Source: Euryarchaeota archaeon UBA257 (lineage in GTDB: Archaea > Thermoplasmatota > Poseidoniia > Poseidoniales > Thalassarchaeaceae). Taken from it: a stretch of DNA of 28,865 nucleotides. Each line of letters starts with the position of its first letter. Within the stretch, counting starts at the first letter, position 1. The notes beneath the pieces were generated by a model. It was not told the DNA's origin. It searched no databases and saw only the letters and a program-made list of their open reading frames with translations. Where the stretch lies: NCBI GenBank assembly GCA_002498985.1, contig DAJO01000012.1:1-28865 (forward strand). The letters run 5' to 3'. This document shows, piece after piece, positions 1-7,202 of this stretch. The position numbers and the translations under genes are program-made.

Positions 1-186
1 TGGGTTTTCGGGAAATATATCAGAGTTATCGCCTACACCATCGCCATCTGAATCAATAATCTCATTCGGATTAAGAGGGAATTGGTCGGCATTGTCTCCT
101 ACTCCATCACCATCAGAATCACTTGTTTCCAGAGGATTATTTGGAAATGCATCAAGATTATCACGGACACCATCTGCATCGGAGTC
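1..186 (-). repeat. Tandem 66-bp units encoding TSP3-type calcium-binding repeats
   Basis: Three in-register units lie at 186-121, 120-55 and 54 to the window edge. Each encodes 22 residues starting DSDxDGVxDNxD and continuing with an FPxNP element. The acidic positions at 1, 3 and 5 match the calcium-binding pattern of thrombospondin type 3 repeats. The array probably continues outside the window. Confidence 0.85.
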
Positions 187-1140
187 TGGGAAATAACCTG
201 TAAGTCCCCAATCTAAAATTGTAGAAGGGAAATCATCATCGCTCGAACTACTAAGTTGAGGGTAATGGCTACCATTAGGAATTTCCCATAATGAAACACG
301 ATTACCTGAACTACAATTCAAATGTTCATATTCATTTGTGTCATTTACTCCTCTAGGCGAAATTAAATCAAGTTGATTAATTTCAGTGTAAGTTAAATCA
401 CAGCCAGAACGGTTCGCCCAAGAAAAAACTGTTTGCGATGCTGCCGGATAATTGTCTCCAAGTATCGTACCTCCATCAAAAAAAATAACTGAGTCCGATG
501 TACCATGAATTTGTAGAACATTAGGATAACCTGTATTTGGACAATCGTTGAAATCATAATGTGTTGCACCTGCTAAGGAAATAATCGACCTAAGCATATA
601 TCCTCTTTCACAAGCCATACGATGAGCCATAAATCCACCATTAGAATACCCCACTATTATGATTCCTTCAGGGTCAGCTCCATGGTACGTAATGGCCTCA
701 TTGATTAAGGAAGTCAACCAAGAGACATCATCCACTTCTTGCCCCCAAATATTGCAGCAAGCATCTGTTGCGTTCCAAAATCTTTGACCAGTTGCACTAA
801 TTGTACCATCTGGCCTTAGTAGAAGATGACCATTTTCATGTACACTATCTATCAAGTCAAAAAATCCAGAAACACCTAAACCTGAACTAGTGTATCCATG
901 TAAGGCAACAACCAATGGTAATTTATGACTAACGTTATGGCCACCAGGTAACTCTAAAATCGCTTTCCTTGAAGACGGACCTATCTCCAAAATAGTATGA
1001 TTATCCGTATATTGAATAGTATCATTAGATATCGAATTAAGATTTGCCTCTAATGGCTCATCATTAGAGATTATTACAGAGAATATTGAAATCAAAAATA
1101 GAATAACCAAAGATATTGATAAGAGGGAATTATACTTCAT
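1..1140 (-). CDS. Secreted esterase/PHB-depolymerase-like hydrolase with TSP3-type calcium repeats (3' end off window)
   Basis: The frame is open for 380 codons and continues past the left edge, so the C-terminus is missing. Residues about 5-24 form a hydrophobic signal segment. The alpha/beta-hydrolase part has an oxyanion HG at 81-82, the nucleophile motif GYSNGG with Ser166, a likely acid Asp216 in HGTSD, and a likely catalytic His292. GYSNGG and the HG element are typical of the PHB depolymerase/LpqC/feruloyl-esterase group, so it probably hydrolyses extracellular polyesters or acyl esters; the substrate cannot be told. From residue 319 it carries tandem 22-residue DxDxDG repeats of thrombospondin type 3 kind, which bind calcium. 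Its ATG lies inside the last codons of the upstream membrane-protein gene (11-base overlap), so the two are probably co-transcribed. Confidence 0.8.
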   Translation of the reverse strand, partial: MKYNSLLSISLVILFLISIFSVIISNDEPLEANLNSISNDTIQYTDNHTILEIGPSSRKAILELPGGHNVSHKLPLVVALHGYTSSGLGVSGFFDLIDSVHENGHLLLRPDGTISATGQRFWNATDACCNIWGQEVDDVSWLTSLINEAITYHGADPEGIIIVGYSNGGFMAHRMACERGYMLRSIISLAGATHYDFNDCPNTGYPNVLQIHGTSDSVIFFDGGTILGDNYPAASQTVFSWANRSGCDLTYTEINQLDLISPRGVNDTNEYEHLNCSSGNRVSLWEIPNGSHYPQLSSSSDDDFPSTILDWGLTGYFPDSDADGVRDNLDAFPNNPLETSDSDGDGVGDNADQFPLNPNEIIDSDGDGVGDNSDIFPENP

Positions 1141-1738
1141 GTTTGGCCTCTGTATCCATATTTTTCCACCATTTCAGCAACGGAATGAAGATGATAATAC
1201 AGAGTATAGAAATTAGCGTGAAATTAAGCCAGTTCAATGAACTCTGTACAGATTCTCCGTAAACTCCTATTAAGAATCCTACTGAGCCAAATCTGATACC
1301 TCTGCCAAAAATTCCTGCTAATACAAAAAGGCGTAAGTCCATTTTTCCTGCACCCGCTATCCAAGCTAGCGCTTTGTATGGTATTGGAGATACTGCTGCA
1401 ATGAATACTCCTAAAGAACCATATTTCTCTATCAAGAAGTTCAATCGGTTAATATTGCTATCACTAACAAAACGCTCCAATAAAGGAATACCGCCATAAT
1501 ACCCTATAGCATAACCAAAAAACGCTCCAAAAACACTACTTAGAGTAGCAACAAGAACAATTAATGAAATTGCTAGGACGCTATTCGCTTCAATTACCAT
1601 TGGTATAACTAGAACATCGGGAGGTATTGGTTGGAAGGCGGCCTCGGAGGCAGAAACTAATGCTAAACCGAATAATCCAAAGCCATCTGCCCAATCGATA
1701 AATGGCTGGAAATAATCGCTCGGACTCATACCACTCAA
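1130..1738 (-). CDS. DedA/SNARE-associated (YqaA-like) membrane protein
   Basis: A 202-residue integral membrane protein of the DedA/VTT superfamily, proposed to act as lipid scramblases or transporters. Several hydrophobic segments are visible (about 22-34, 43-84, 110-127, 136-166 and 174-190). Family landmarks are SPIPYK at 117-122, the GAGKM turn at 129-133 and GRGIRF at 145-150, which resemble the YqaA subgroup. The start is Met1 or Met4; both lie before the first helix. It shares an 11-base overlap with the downstream secreted esterase gene. Substrate and role are unknown. The family assignment is good; coupling to the esterase is inferred only from the overlap. Confidence 0.85.
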   Translation of the reverse strand: MSGMSPSDYFQPFIDWADGFGLFGLALVSASEAAFQPIPPDVLVIPMVIEANSVLAISLIVLVATLSSVFGAFFGYAIGYYGGIPLLERFVSDSNINRLNFLIEKYGSLGVFIAAVSPIPYKALAWIAGAGKMDLRLFVLAGIFGRGIRFGSVGFLIGVYGESVQSSLNWLNFTLISILCIIIFIPLLKWWKNMDTEAKHEV

Positions 1739-1807
1739 TAGTCTCCCGCAGAACTATGCGGATGAACATTTTCCGAACAATATCGTTTCATTACACCTAT
1801 TACTGAT

Positions 1808-2326
1808 ATGTGGGCAACCACTCGCACCGGTGTGACGAATGAGGTCCTAGATACCGCAGCCTTGATTTCTTGGCCTATTGTTAGGCTGAATGGTTGCTAT
1901 GTTATACCTTCACAAAGGATAGAATTATGTAGAATATATCCGGAAAAAGAGATAAAAATTGATTCTGCCGAATTAATTTGGATTGAACCAGATAAAAAAA
2001 GTTTACAATCCGCCACAAATTTAGCTATTGAGACGGGAGATATGGCTGGATTGTCTGAAATAGATTTAGGAATTCTCGCACTCTCAATCCATCTGAAAAA
2101 GACCTTGGTTACAGATGACTATAGATTGCAAAATTTAGCGGAAAAGGCGAGTATAGATTGGATTGCTGTAACTACAGATGGGATCACAGAAATATGGAAT
2201 TGGGAATTGAAATGCATAGCTTGCAAAAAGATATCCCCACAACCAGAAAAACCAAATCTGAAAAAAGCAGACTGGGGCCGATGTGAAGATTGTGGCTCCG
2301 AACTTAAATTGAAGAAAATGAAATAA
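1808..2326 (+). CDS. nob1: Nob1-like rRNA-processing endonuclease (PIN domain plus zinc ribbon)
   Basis: Nob1 cuts the 3' end of pre-16S rRNA during small-subunit maturation. This 172-residue protein has the PIN order: VLDTAAL with Asp15, GLSEIDLGILALS with Glu84 and Asp86, and LVTDDYRLQNLA with Asp103 and Asp104. It ends in a zinc ribbon with Cys136, Cys139, Cys159 and Cys162, all intact. Length and architecture fit archaeal Nob1. The ATG at 1808 leaves about 12 residues before the PIN core; an in-frame GTG at 1832 is the alternative. The gene is divergent from the DedA gene and its stop directly abuts the end of the convergent tatA gene. Confidence 0.9.
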   Translation: MWATTRTGVTNEVLDTAALISWPIVRLNGCYVIPSQRIELCRIYPEKEIKIDSAELIWIEPDKKSLQSATNLAIETGDMAGLSEIDLGILALSIHLKKTLVTDDYRLQNLAEKASIDWIAVTTDGITEIWNWELKCIACKKISPQPEKPNLKKADWGRCEDCGSELKLKKMK

Positions 2327-2533
2327 TTACTCTGATTCGTCAAGATGTTCCTTAGTCATTCCACCACGATCCATATCTTCTCCAGCAATTGACATTCCCT
2401 CTTGCAGACCTCTCTGAAACTCACCCTTTGCGCGGCCAGCATTTCTAGCTAACTCAGGTATCTTTTTTGCTCCGAACATGATTGCAAGCATTATTACAAG
2501 AATTACAATTTCTTGAGTTCCTAAGATTCCCAT
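2327..2533 (-). CDS. tatA: Sec-independent protein translocase subunit TatA/E
   Basis: A 68-residue protein with one N-terminal transmembrane helix (about residues 6-20), then the hinge FGAKKIPEL and an amphipathic helix rich in Lys, Arg and Glu. This is the TatA/TatE arrangement, which forms the pore-related component that exports folded proteins through twin-arginine signal peptides. TatC is not in this window. The gene lies downstream of the MoaD-like gene on the same strand with a 50-base gap and converges on nob1 without any spacer. The assignment to TatA/E is firm; TatA and TatE cannot be separated from sequence alone. Confidence 0.92.
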   Translation of the reverse strand: MGILGTQEIVILVIMLAIMFGAKKIPELARNAGRAKGEFQRGLQEGMSIAGEDMDRGGMTKEHLDESE

Positions 2534-2583
2534 ATTAATCCTGAAGAGGTTGTAACCTTCAAAGGCTTCGGCGAAAAATCCTC

Positions 2584-2850
2584 TTAACCCCCGGATACTG
2601 GTGGTAAAAAGGCAATTTCTGATGAGTCGTGTACTTCCGTGTCAAAATCTACACCAATATCTCCGTCCAATGCGACTACGAGCCCATCAGAAACCATAGA
2701 TTTCAAATCAAATCGTTCGATTATTTGATTAATAGTTGTTCCATAAAGTAAAGATAATTCTATAGTCCGCTGATTTAATTTCTCAGCCAATGGTCCAAAA
2801 AATAACAGCTTGACTTTAATTGCTCCCTCAATGGGTTCTTCTTTCTCCAC
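2584..2850 (-). CDS. MoaD/SAMP-like ubiquitin-fold sulfur carrier or protein modifier
   Basis: An 88-residue beta-grasp protein whose C-terminus reads FLPPVSGG. MoaD and SAMP proteins end in exactly such a Gly-Gly tail, which an E1-like enzyme adenylates for sulfur transfer to molybdopterin or for conjugation to proteins. The core begins with VKLLFFGPLAEKL at about residue 13, which resembles MoaD more than ThiS. About ten acidic N-terminal residues precede it. No E1 (MoeB/UbaA) or molybdopterin gene is in the window, so it could serve cofactor synthesis, protein tagging (SAMP) or both. It is divergent from the HAD phosphatase gene and upstream of tatA. Confidence 0.85.
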   Translation of the reverse strand: MEKEEPIEGAIKVKLLFFGPLAEKLNQRTIELSLLYGTTINQIIERFDLKSMVSDGLVVALDGDIGVDFDTEVHDSSEIAFLPPVSGG

Positions 2851-2901
2851 AATACTCGGAGCAGTATCTTACCAATCAATCCATCTATTATGATTGTTAA
2901 T

Positions 2902-2909
2902 TTTATAAA
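2902..2909. promoter_or_regulatory. Palindromic TATA element between divergent genes
   Basis: TTTATAAA is its own reverse complement and sits in the 112-base divergent gap. Transcription would start about 25 bases away on each side, giving leaders of roughly 25-30 bases for both the MoaD-like gene (ATG at 2850) and the HAD gene (ATG at 2963). Archaeal TATA boxes normally lie 24-28 bases upstream of the start site. The promoter call is an inference from position and sequence. Confidence 0.45.
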
Positions 2910-2941
2910 TAATTCATAGTAAATTAACAACAATTCATACG

Positions 2942-2963
2942 TATACCATTGCTCGTTGGTATA
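2942..2963 (+). promoter_or_regulatory. Inverted repeat overlapping the start codon of the HAD gene
   Basis: TATACCA (2942-2948) and TGGTATA (2957-2963) form a perfect 7-base inverted repeat with an 8-base loop. The right arm includes the first base of the ATG. In RNA it could form a small hairpin that hides the start; in DNA it could be an operator. Both readings are inferences. Confidence 0.35.
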
Positions 2964-3643
2964 TGAGTGAAGTGGAAGCCGTTGTCTTTGATTGTGACGG
3001 AGTATTAGTAGATATTACTTCATCTTGGCAACAAATACACAACTACTTTGGTACAAATAATAAAGAAAATCTAGCGAAATTTCTCGAAAAGGAGATTACA
3101 GATGATGAGTTTATGGAATTAGATGTCAAATTATGGTTAGATATTCAAGATAAAATCCATATGGATGAAATAATGAGATGTTTTTCTGGTGTGAAGTTAA
3201 TGAAAGGAGCAAGGGAAGTAATTACTGAACTCAAAAGAAGAGGAATTTATGTAGCAATTGTTTCATCAGGCGTAGCAAGATTTATTGGTTCAATTGCGCA
3301 TATTTTGAAAGTAGATGATTGGGCTGCAAATGACTTCGCATGGGATGAAGATGGTTATCTATCAGGTCCAAAAAGTGCAATGGTAGATTCTCATGATAAG
3401 GGTGAGATGGTAGATAAATTGCTAAGGATTAATGGCTTTCAAGCAAGTAAAATATGGACTGTAGGTGACTCAGGCACAGATTTGTCAATGCGAATACCAG
3501 ATTCCAATTTCATAGGGTTCAATCCAGCTAGAGAAAGATCGATGAATGAATTTACCAAAGCAAATGTACCAGTAATCATTGAAAAAGATTTGACCAAAAT
3601 TTGGAACATTATTTTTTCAGAGGATTTTCCTAAAGATGATTAA
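2963..3643 (+). CDS. HAD-superfamily phosphatase, phosphoserine-phosphatase-like
   Basis: A 226-residue HAD subfamily IB hydrolase. Motif I is DCDGVLVD with nucleophile Asp10 and acid Asp12. Motif II is in VSSGVARF, motif III is the Lys of DKGEMV, and motif IV is GDSGTDLSM. The middle and C-terminal parts resemble archaeal SerB, including a GAREVITELKRRG stretch before motif II. The small cap region differs from SerB (Trp-rich, without the usual Glu after motif I), so the substrate may not be phosphoserine. Its stop overlaps the stop of the convergent PolD gene within the four bases TTAA. Confidence 0.75.
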   Translation: MSEVEAVVFDCDGVLVDITSSWQQIHNYFGTNNKENLAKFLEKEITDDEFMELDVKLWLDIQDKIHMDEIMRCFSGVKLMKGAREVITELKRRGIYVAIVSSGVARFIGSIAHILKVDDWAANDFAWDEDGYLSGPKSAMVDSHDKGEMVDKLLRINGFQASKIWTVGDSGTDLSMRIPDSNFIGFNPARERSMNEFTKANVPVIIEKDLTKIWNIIFSEDFPKDD

Positions 3644-5262
3644 GCAAATGGTATTGATGCTGAAGCATGCGTATGTAAATTAATCACTGTCAATATACAT
3701 GGTTTGGGTTGGAAACCAAGCATTCTCTGATAATCGGTCTGATCTTGCCACGTAGAGCTATGGACAATTGTGGTTCCTTTATGATCCCCTACATATTGCC
3801 CATGAACATGACCAGTAACGAAAATATCAGGTATAGTTCCAATTACCATACTATCTTCGGGCTCAGGAGATAATGGGGTTTTCCCGCCCCAAGATGGGGC
3901 CAGATGTCTTCTTTCAAGCATTGAACGCATTGCCATCTCAGGTTTAGCGTATGTTACAGATCTAAGACCCGCAACAAAGTCATCGATACTTTTTCCATGG
4001 TATGAGAGAATTCTTACTCCGTGAAGGCTGAAATCACAAGGATTACCCACGAAAACAGTGTCTGAATAGTCCTGTTGTACTTCGGGGTCAAGAGCGGGTT
4101 GAGGTTCAGCAGGGCGCACTGCATCGTGATTCCCAGGAAGAATTATGACATCTACCCAATCTGGCAGATCACTTAGAAGAGTGGCAAGAGCGCCATACTG
4201 TTTGAATAAATCCGTGATTGCTAGATGCCTGTCTTGTCCAGGATATATACCCACACCATCAACACCATCTCCACTTAAGACGAAATATTTGATAGTCTTA
4301 GCTAATGGATCTGTTTTGAACCAATTAATCATTTTCTCCCATTGAGGTTCGAGGAATGTCTTGCTACCTACATGAACGTCTGAGAGAAAAGCCGCGGACA
4401 CCGATTCATCGATACTTGCAGCATTTTTAGCTCTACGAGGTAAAGGGGGCAAATGAATATTTGAAATAATGAATAAGTCTGTTCGATCTCCGATAAAAAA
4501 TCCACTTACTCCTACCACATCATCATTCATCAATCCATCAAGAGCTGCATGTAATGGGTTGGCGCCTGTTGGGGGTTTCAAGAGGCATTGTATCTGAGTG
4601 GTTTCATCTTCTAATAGAAACATCAGATTTCCAGATTTAGCCCAGCGAGGCTCACTAACTAGCCCTACTATGGTAATCTCATATTCATTAGAAGAATAAC
4701 GTTGACGGTTTCTATAAGCCTCTGCATTGGAAATTGGCCGCCTCGGTAGTGAACGTCCCTCAATCATCAAATTACGAATCTGACTTAATCTACTATTGAA
4801 AAATGATTTGATATCTGATAATTTACCCTCGGTAACTGAATTACCAGTAATATCAAAATGTATTTCAATCTCTGAATCAATATCTTTAGCTGACATTGGA
4901 AAATCTTCAAGACTGTAATGAGATAAACCATGAGGTCTTGGTGCTGGAGAAATTTCATTACTAGATATCGGTGCAATCACTCTACCAATTGGTGAAGGAT
5001 TATCAGGAGTAGGGAGAGTGACTTGTGCCTTCTTTGGAAGATTTGGAGATTCTTCAGATTTAACCTGATCAATTGAAACTAAAGATAACAATTGATCTAT
5101 TGATTGAGATGTTAGAAGTTGAACATTGGATGCACGGGCAGCCTCAATTAAGGAGTTAATGTCAAGTAATTGTTCAATCTTGTCCTTAGCATCTAGTCCC
5201 ATAACAAGAAGTCCTGCAGCACTCAACATTTTCTGTTGTTGCGCCCAATCACCGGATGCCAT
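3640..5262 (-). CDS. polB: DNA polymerase D small subunit DP1 (proofreading exonuclease subunit)
   Basis: DP1 pairs with the large catalytic subunit DP2 to form the replicative family D polymerase; it carries the 3'-5' exonuclease. Counting from the upstream GTG at 5271, an OB fold lies at about 195-275 (EITIVGLV). The calcineurin-like phosphodiesterase domain follows, with SDVHVGS at 297-303, SGDGVDG at 333-339, GNHDAVRP at 380-387, SYHGKSID at 423-430 and GHVHGQ at 487-492. All metal-binding motifs are intact, as expected for the active archaeal form and unlike eukaryotic B subunits. I prefer the ATG at 5262. DP2 is not in this window. The stop overlaps the convergent HAD gene. Confidence 0.93.
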   Translation of the reverse strand: MASGDWAQQQKMLSAAGLLVMGLDAKDKIEQLLDINSLIEAARASNVQLLTSQSIDQLLSLVSIDQVKSEESPNLPKKAQVTLPTPDNPSPIGRVIAPISSNEISPAPRPHGLSHYSLEDFPMSAKDIDSEIEIHFDITGNSVTEGKLSDIKSFFNSRLSQIRNLMIEGRSLPRRPISNAEAYRNRQRYSSNEYEITIVGLVSEPRWAKSGNLMFLLEDETTQIQCLLKPPTGANPLHAALDGLMNDDVVGVSGFFIGDRTDLFIISNIHLPPLPRRAKNAASIDESVSAAFLSDVHVGSKTFLEPQWEKMINWFKTDPLAKTIKYFVLSGDGVDGVGIYPGQDRHLAITDLFKQYGALATLLSDLPDWVDVIILPGNHDAVRPAEPQPALDPEVQQDYSDTVFVGNPCDFSLHGVRILSYHGKSIDDFVAGLRSVTYAKPEMAMRSMLERRHLAPSWGGKTPLSPEPEDSMVIGTIPDIFVTGHVHGQYVGDHKGTTIVHSSTWQDQTDYQRMLGFQPKPCILTVINLHTHASASIPFA

Positions 5263-5311
5263 ACAACTCACGTCAGGTACGTACGCTCATGATAATATCG
5301 CTACAACAGAG

Positions 5312-5995
5312 TCATTCATCCCAGTCTGTTAGAGATGCCAAATCCACTTTCTGTATCTCTTCAGCTACAGTAATGTCTTCAACTTCCCACGTCATACTTC
5401 CTTCCCATTGTTCAGAAGCAGGATCCATCTGAGAAATATCGGATTCAGATTCATCAGTTTCATCTATAATTTCTGTTTCTCCATCTTGTTCTTCTAACCT
5501 ATCTAATGTTTCTAGAGCTAACCTTAGAGCAAAAACTGCAAAAGAGCGCTTATTATCCAACCTGTCGTTTTCACCAAAATCCATTCTTCTTACAAGAAAA
5601 TAGTCTTGGGCTATAACTGCTACATGCACTCTACCAACCTCCTTGTCTGAAGTTGAGCCACCTGGACCTGCAATCCCTGTAATAGCAATAGCTACATCAG
5701 ACCCAGATTGATATCTTGCACCTTTAGCCATTTGAACAGCGACTTCATGAGAAACTGCTCCCGCCTCGCCCTCATCAAATGCGGATTTTTGCACCCCTAA
5801 TTCCCTCATTTTGGCTTCATTGGAATATACTACCCAACCCTGATTAAACCACTGAGTAGCACCTGAAATATCAGTAATCAATGAAGCGAGTAATCCTCCG
5901 GTGCATGATTCTGCTGTGGAAACCGTCCAGCCCTTCTTTCTTAGGCGCCTAGTCATCCGAGATGCTAGCCCCGCGGTCTCTTCTACCACATACAT
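5312..5995 (-). CDS. pncC: Nicotinamide-nucleotide amidase / CinA C-terminal domain protein with acidic tail
   Basis: PncC deamidates nicotinamide mononucleotide and returns it to NAD synthesis. Residues 1-168 make up the domain: AESCTGG at 28-34 with the catalytic Ser30, VVYSNEAK at 55-62, GAVSHEVA at 79-86, and the GIAGPGG loop at 107-113. These match the stand-alone CinA-C family, normally about 160 residues. Here a further 57 residues follow that are rich in Glu, Asp and Ser and have no recognisable domain. The gene lies 40 bases upstream of the PolD small-subunit gene on the same strand and about 50 bases downstream of tRNA-Val, so joint transcription is possible. Confidence 0.88.
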   Translation of the reverse strand: MYVVEETAGLASRMTRRLRKKGWTVSTAESCTGGLLASLITDISGATQWFNQGWVVYSNEAKMRELGVQKSAFDEGEAGAVSHEVAVQMAKGARYQSGSDVAIAITGIAGPGGSTSDKEVGRVHVAVIAQDYFLVRRMDFGENDRLDNKRSFAVFALRLALETLDRLEEQDGETEIIDETDESESDISQMDPASEQWEGSMTWEVEDITVAEEIQKVDLASLTDWDE

Positions 5996-6046
5996 CCCTA
6001 CTGGTAATCCTTCTTGATTGTTTACACCTAATCTTGAAGATTAAAG

Positions 6047-6122
6047 TGGTGGGCCCGGCAGGAATTGAACCTGCGATCTTCGCTTTGTAAGAGCAACGTC
6101 ATAACCCCTAGACCACGGGCCC
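6047..6122 (-). tRNA. tRNA-Val (anticodon UAC), CCA encoded
   Basis: On the minus strand the acceptor stem GGGCCCG pairs with CGGGCCC. The anticodon stem TTGCT/AGCGA closes a loop CTTACAA with anticodon TAC. The T arm is GCAGG-TTCAATT-CCTGC and the discriminator is A at 6050. The terminal CCA is present in the DNA at 6049-6047. No intron is seen. Confidence 0.96.
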
Positions 6123-6190
6123 CACATGAGAGTCGGGCAGCGTCGCATTCAAATCATTGGCGGTCGAAGCATCTGTTAGAGAGTGCTTGT

Positions 6191-7183
6191 TTGAAAGATA
6201 TTGAGAGGCTAATAATAAGACTGGAAAAAAATGGTTTTCCGATGGGGAATTATCTGAAAAAAGCCCTAAAAAATATAAAAATTGAAGATTTTATAACATC
6301 AGGTCATGAAAATTTTTTCCGAGATAATCCAGTCGAATTTATGAAAACTAGTAAAGGAATTATAAAAAATATTTCTGCACCACATATGTTAGCAATTTTA
6401 CTCCATCATTTGGAAATAAAAAAGGGGCAAAAAATCCTTTTAGTTGGAGCGAAAGGAGGTTATCTGGCAGCTATTTTAGATCAGGTTCTTGGTGAAGAAG
6501 GAATTATTACAATAATCGAGCCTCATGATGAGATTCTTGAGCATACAAGAAGAACTTTAGAAAACTATGAATCAAGAGGAATTATTCGTGTTCTTTCAAT
6601 AATTGATTTTGATTTCTATGAAGATTCGGGTAAAGAATTTGATAGAGTTTTGATTACTGGAGCAGTTAGAGAAATACCTGATTTTCTAAATTATAATTCA
6701 CAAGAAGGTTCATTCATATTAGGACCATTTGGGGGGAATATTCAGCAAAGACTTCTGAAAAAGGAAAAACAATCTGGAGAATGGTTAGATACAGACTTAG
6801 GAGGGGTGGTTTTTTCCCCGATGGATACAAGATTTTCTGAACGAAATCCATTAGACCCGATAGTTCTTGCAGAGGGGCTCGAAGATTCGTTTTCATTAAT
6901 CTCTGAGATAATAGAAATTGATGAAGAAACATTTCAAGGAATTGAGCAATTAATTCAGTCTCTGAGAGAGTTACCTAGAGATATCCCTTCTATTAGTGAA
7001 GACTCTTCAGATGAAGAGATAATGGAAAACCCAGTAATGGACTTAATGATGTCAGAAATGGAGAGACTGGCACCTATTTGGCCTATTATCGAACACTTTA
7101 TGTCAATTGAACTAGTAGATATCTTCAACTCAGAAGATGAAAATTCATTCACTGGTGGAGGACATGAAGACCTAGTCCCATGA
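6191..7183 (+). CDS. Divergent protein-L-isoaspartate methyltransferase-like (PCMT) protein
   Basis: The Rossmann methyltransferase core resembles PIMT/Pcm, which repairs isoaspartyl damage in proteins. The hallmark ISAPHM of the family is at about residues 61-66 (counted from 6191). The cofactor loop reads VGAKGGY at 85-91 instead of the usual VGTGSGY, with a Leu where an acidic residue normally precedes it. Beyond about residue 220 lies an acidic extension of some 110 residues with no known domain. The start is uncertain. The frame runs back through tRNA-Val, so the true start must lie after 6123: TTG at 6191 fits the family N-terminus, and ATG at 6242 is the first in-frame ATG. The HEAT-repeat gene follows after 19 bases. 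Confidence 0.65.
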   Translation: MKDIERLIIRLEKNGFPMGNYLKKALKNIKIEDFITSGHENFFRDNPVEFMKTSKGIIKNISAPHMLAILLHHLEIKKGQKILLVGAKGGYLAAILDQVLGEEGIITIIEPHDEILEHTRRTLENYESRGIIRVLSIIDFDFYEDSGKEFDRVLITGAVREIPDFLNYNSQEGSFILGPFGGNIQQRLLKKEKQSGEWLDTDLGGVVFSPMDTRFSERNPLDPIVLAEGLEDSFSLISEIIEIDEETFQGIEQLIQSLRELPRDIPSISEDSSDEEIMENPVMDLMMSEMERLAPIWPIIEHFMSIELVDIFNSEDENSFTGGGHEDLVP

Positions 7184-7202
7184 TAGGAGTATTCTTGCAC
7201 TA

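Noticed and set aside
1..186. CRISPR-like or satellite repeat
   Set aside because: The 66-bp units are in frame, encode a known calcium-binding motif and have no spacers.
1746..1761. Inverted repeat CCGCA-(6)-TGCGG between DedA and Nob1 genes
   Set aside because: The arms are only five bases long; such short dyads occur by chance and no terminator or operator role can be supported.
6065..6190. N-terminal extension of the PCMT-like frame
   Set aside because: The frame runs through the tRNA-Val gene and has no family similarity there, so a start after 6123 is far more likely.
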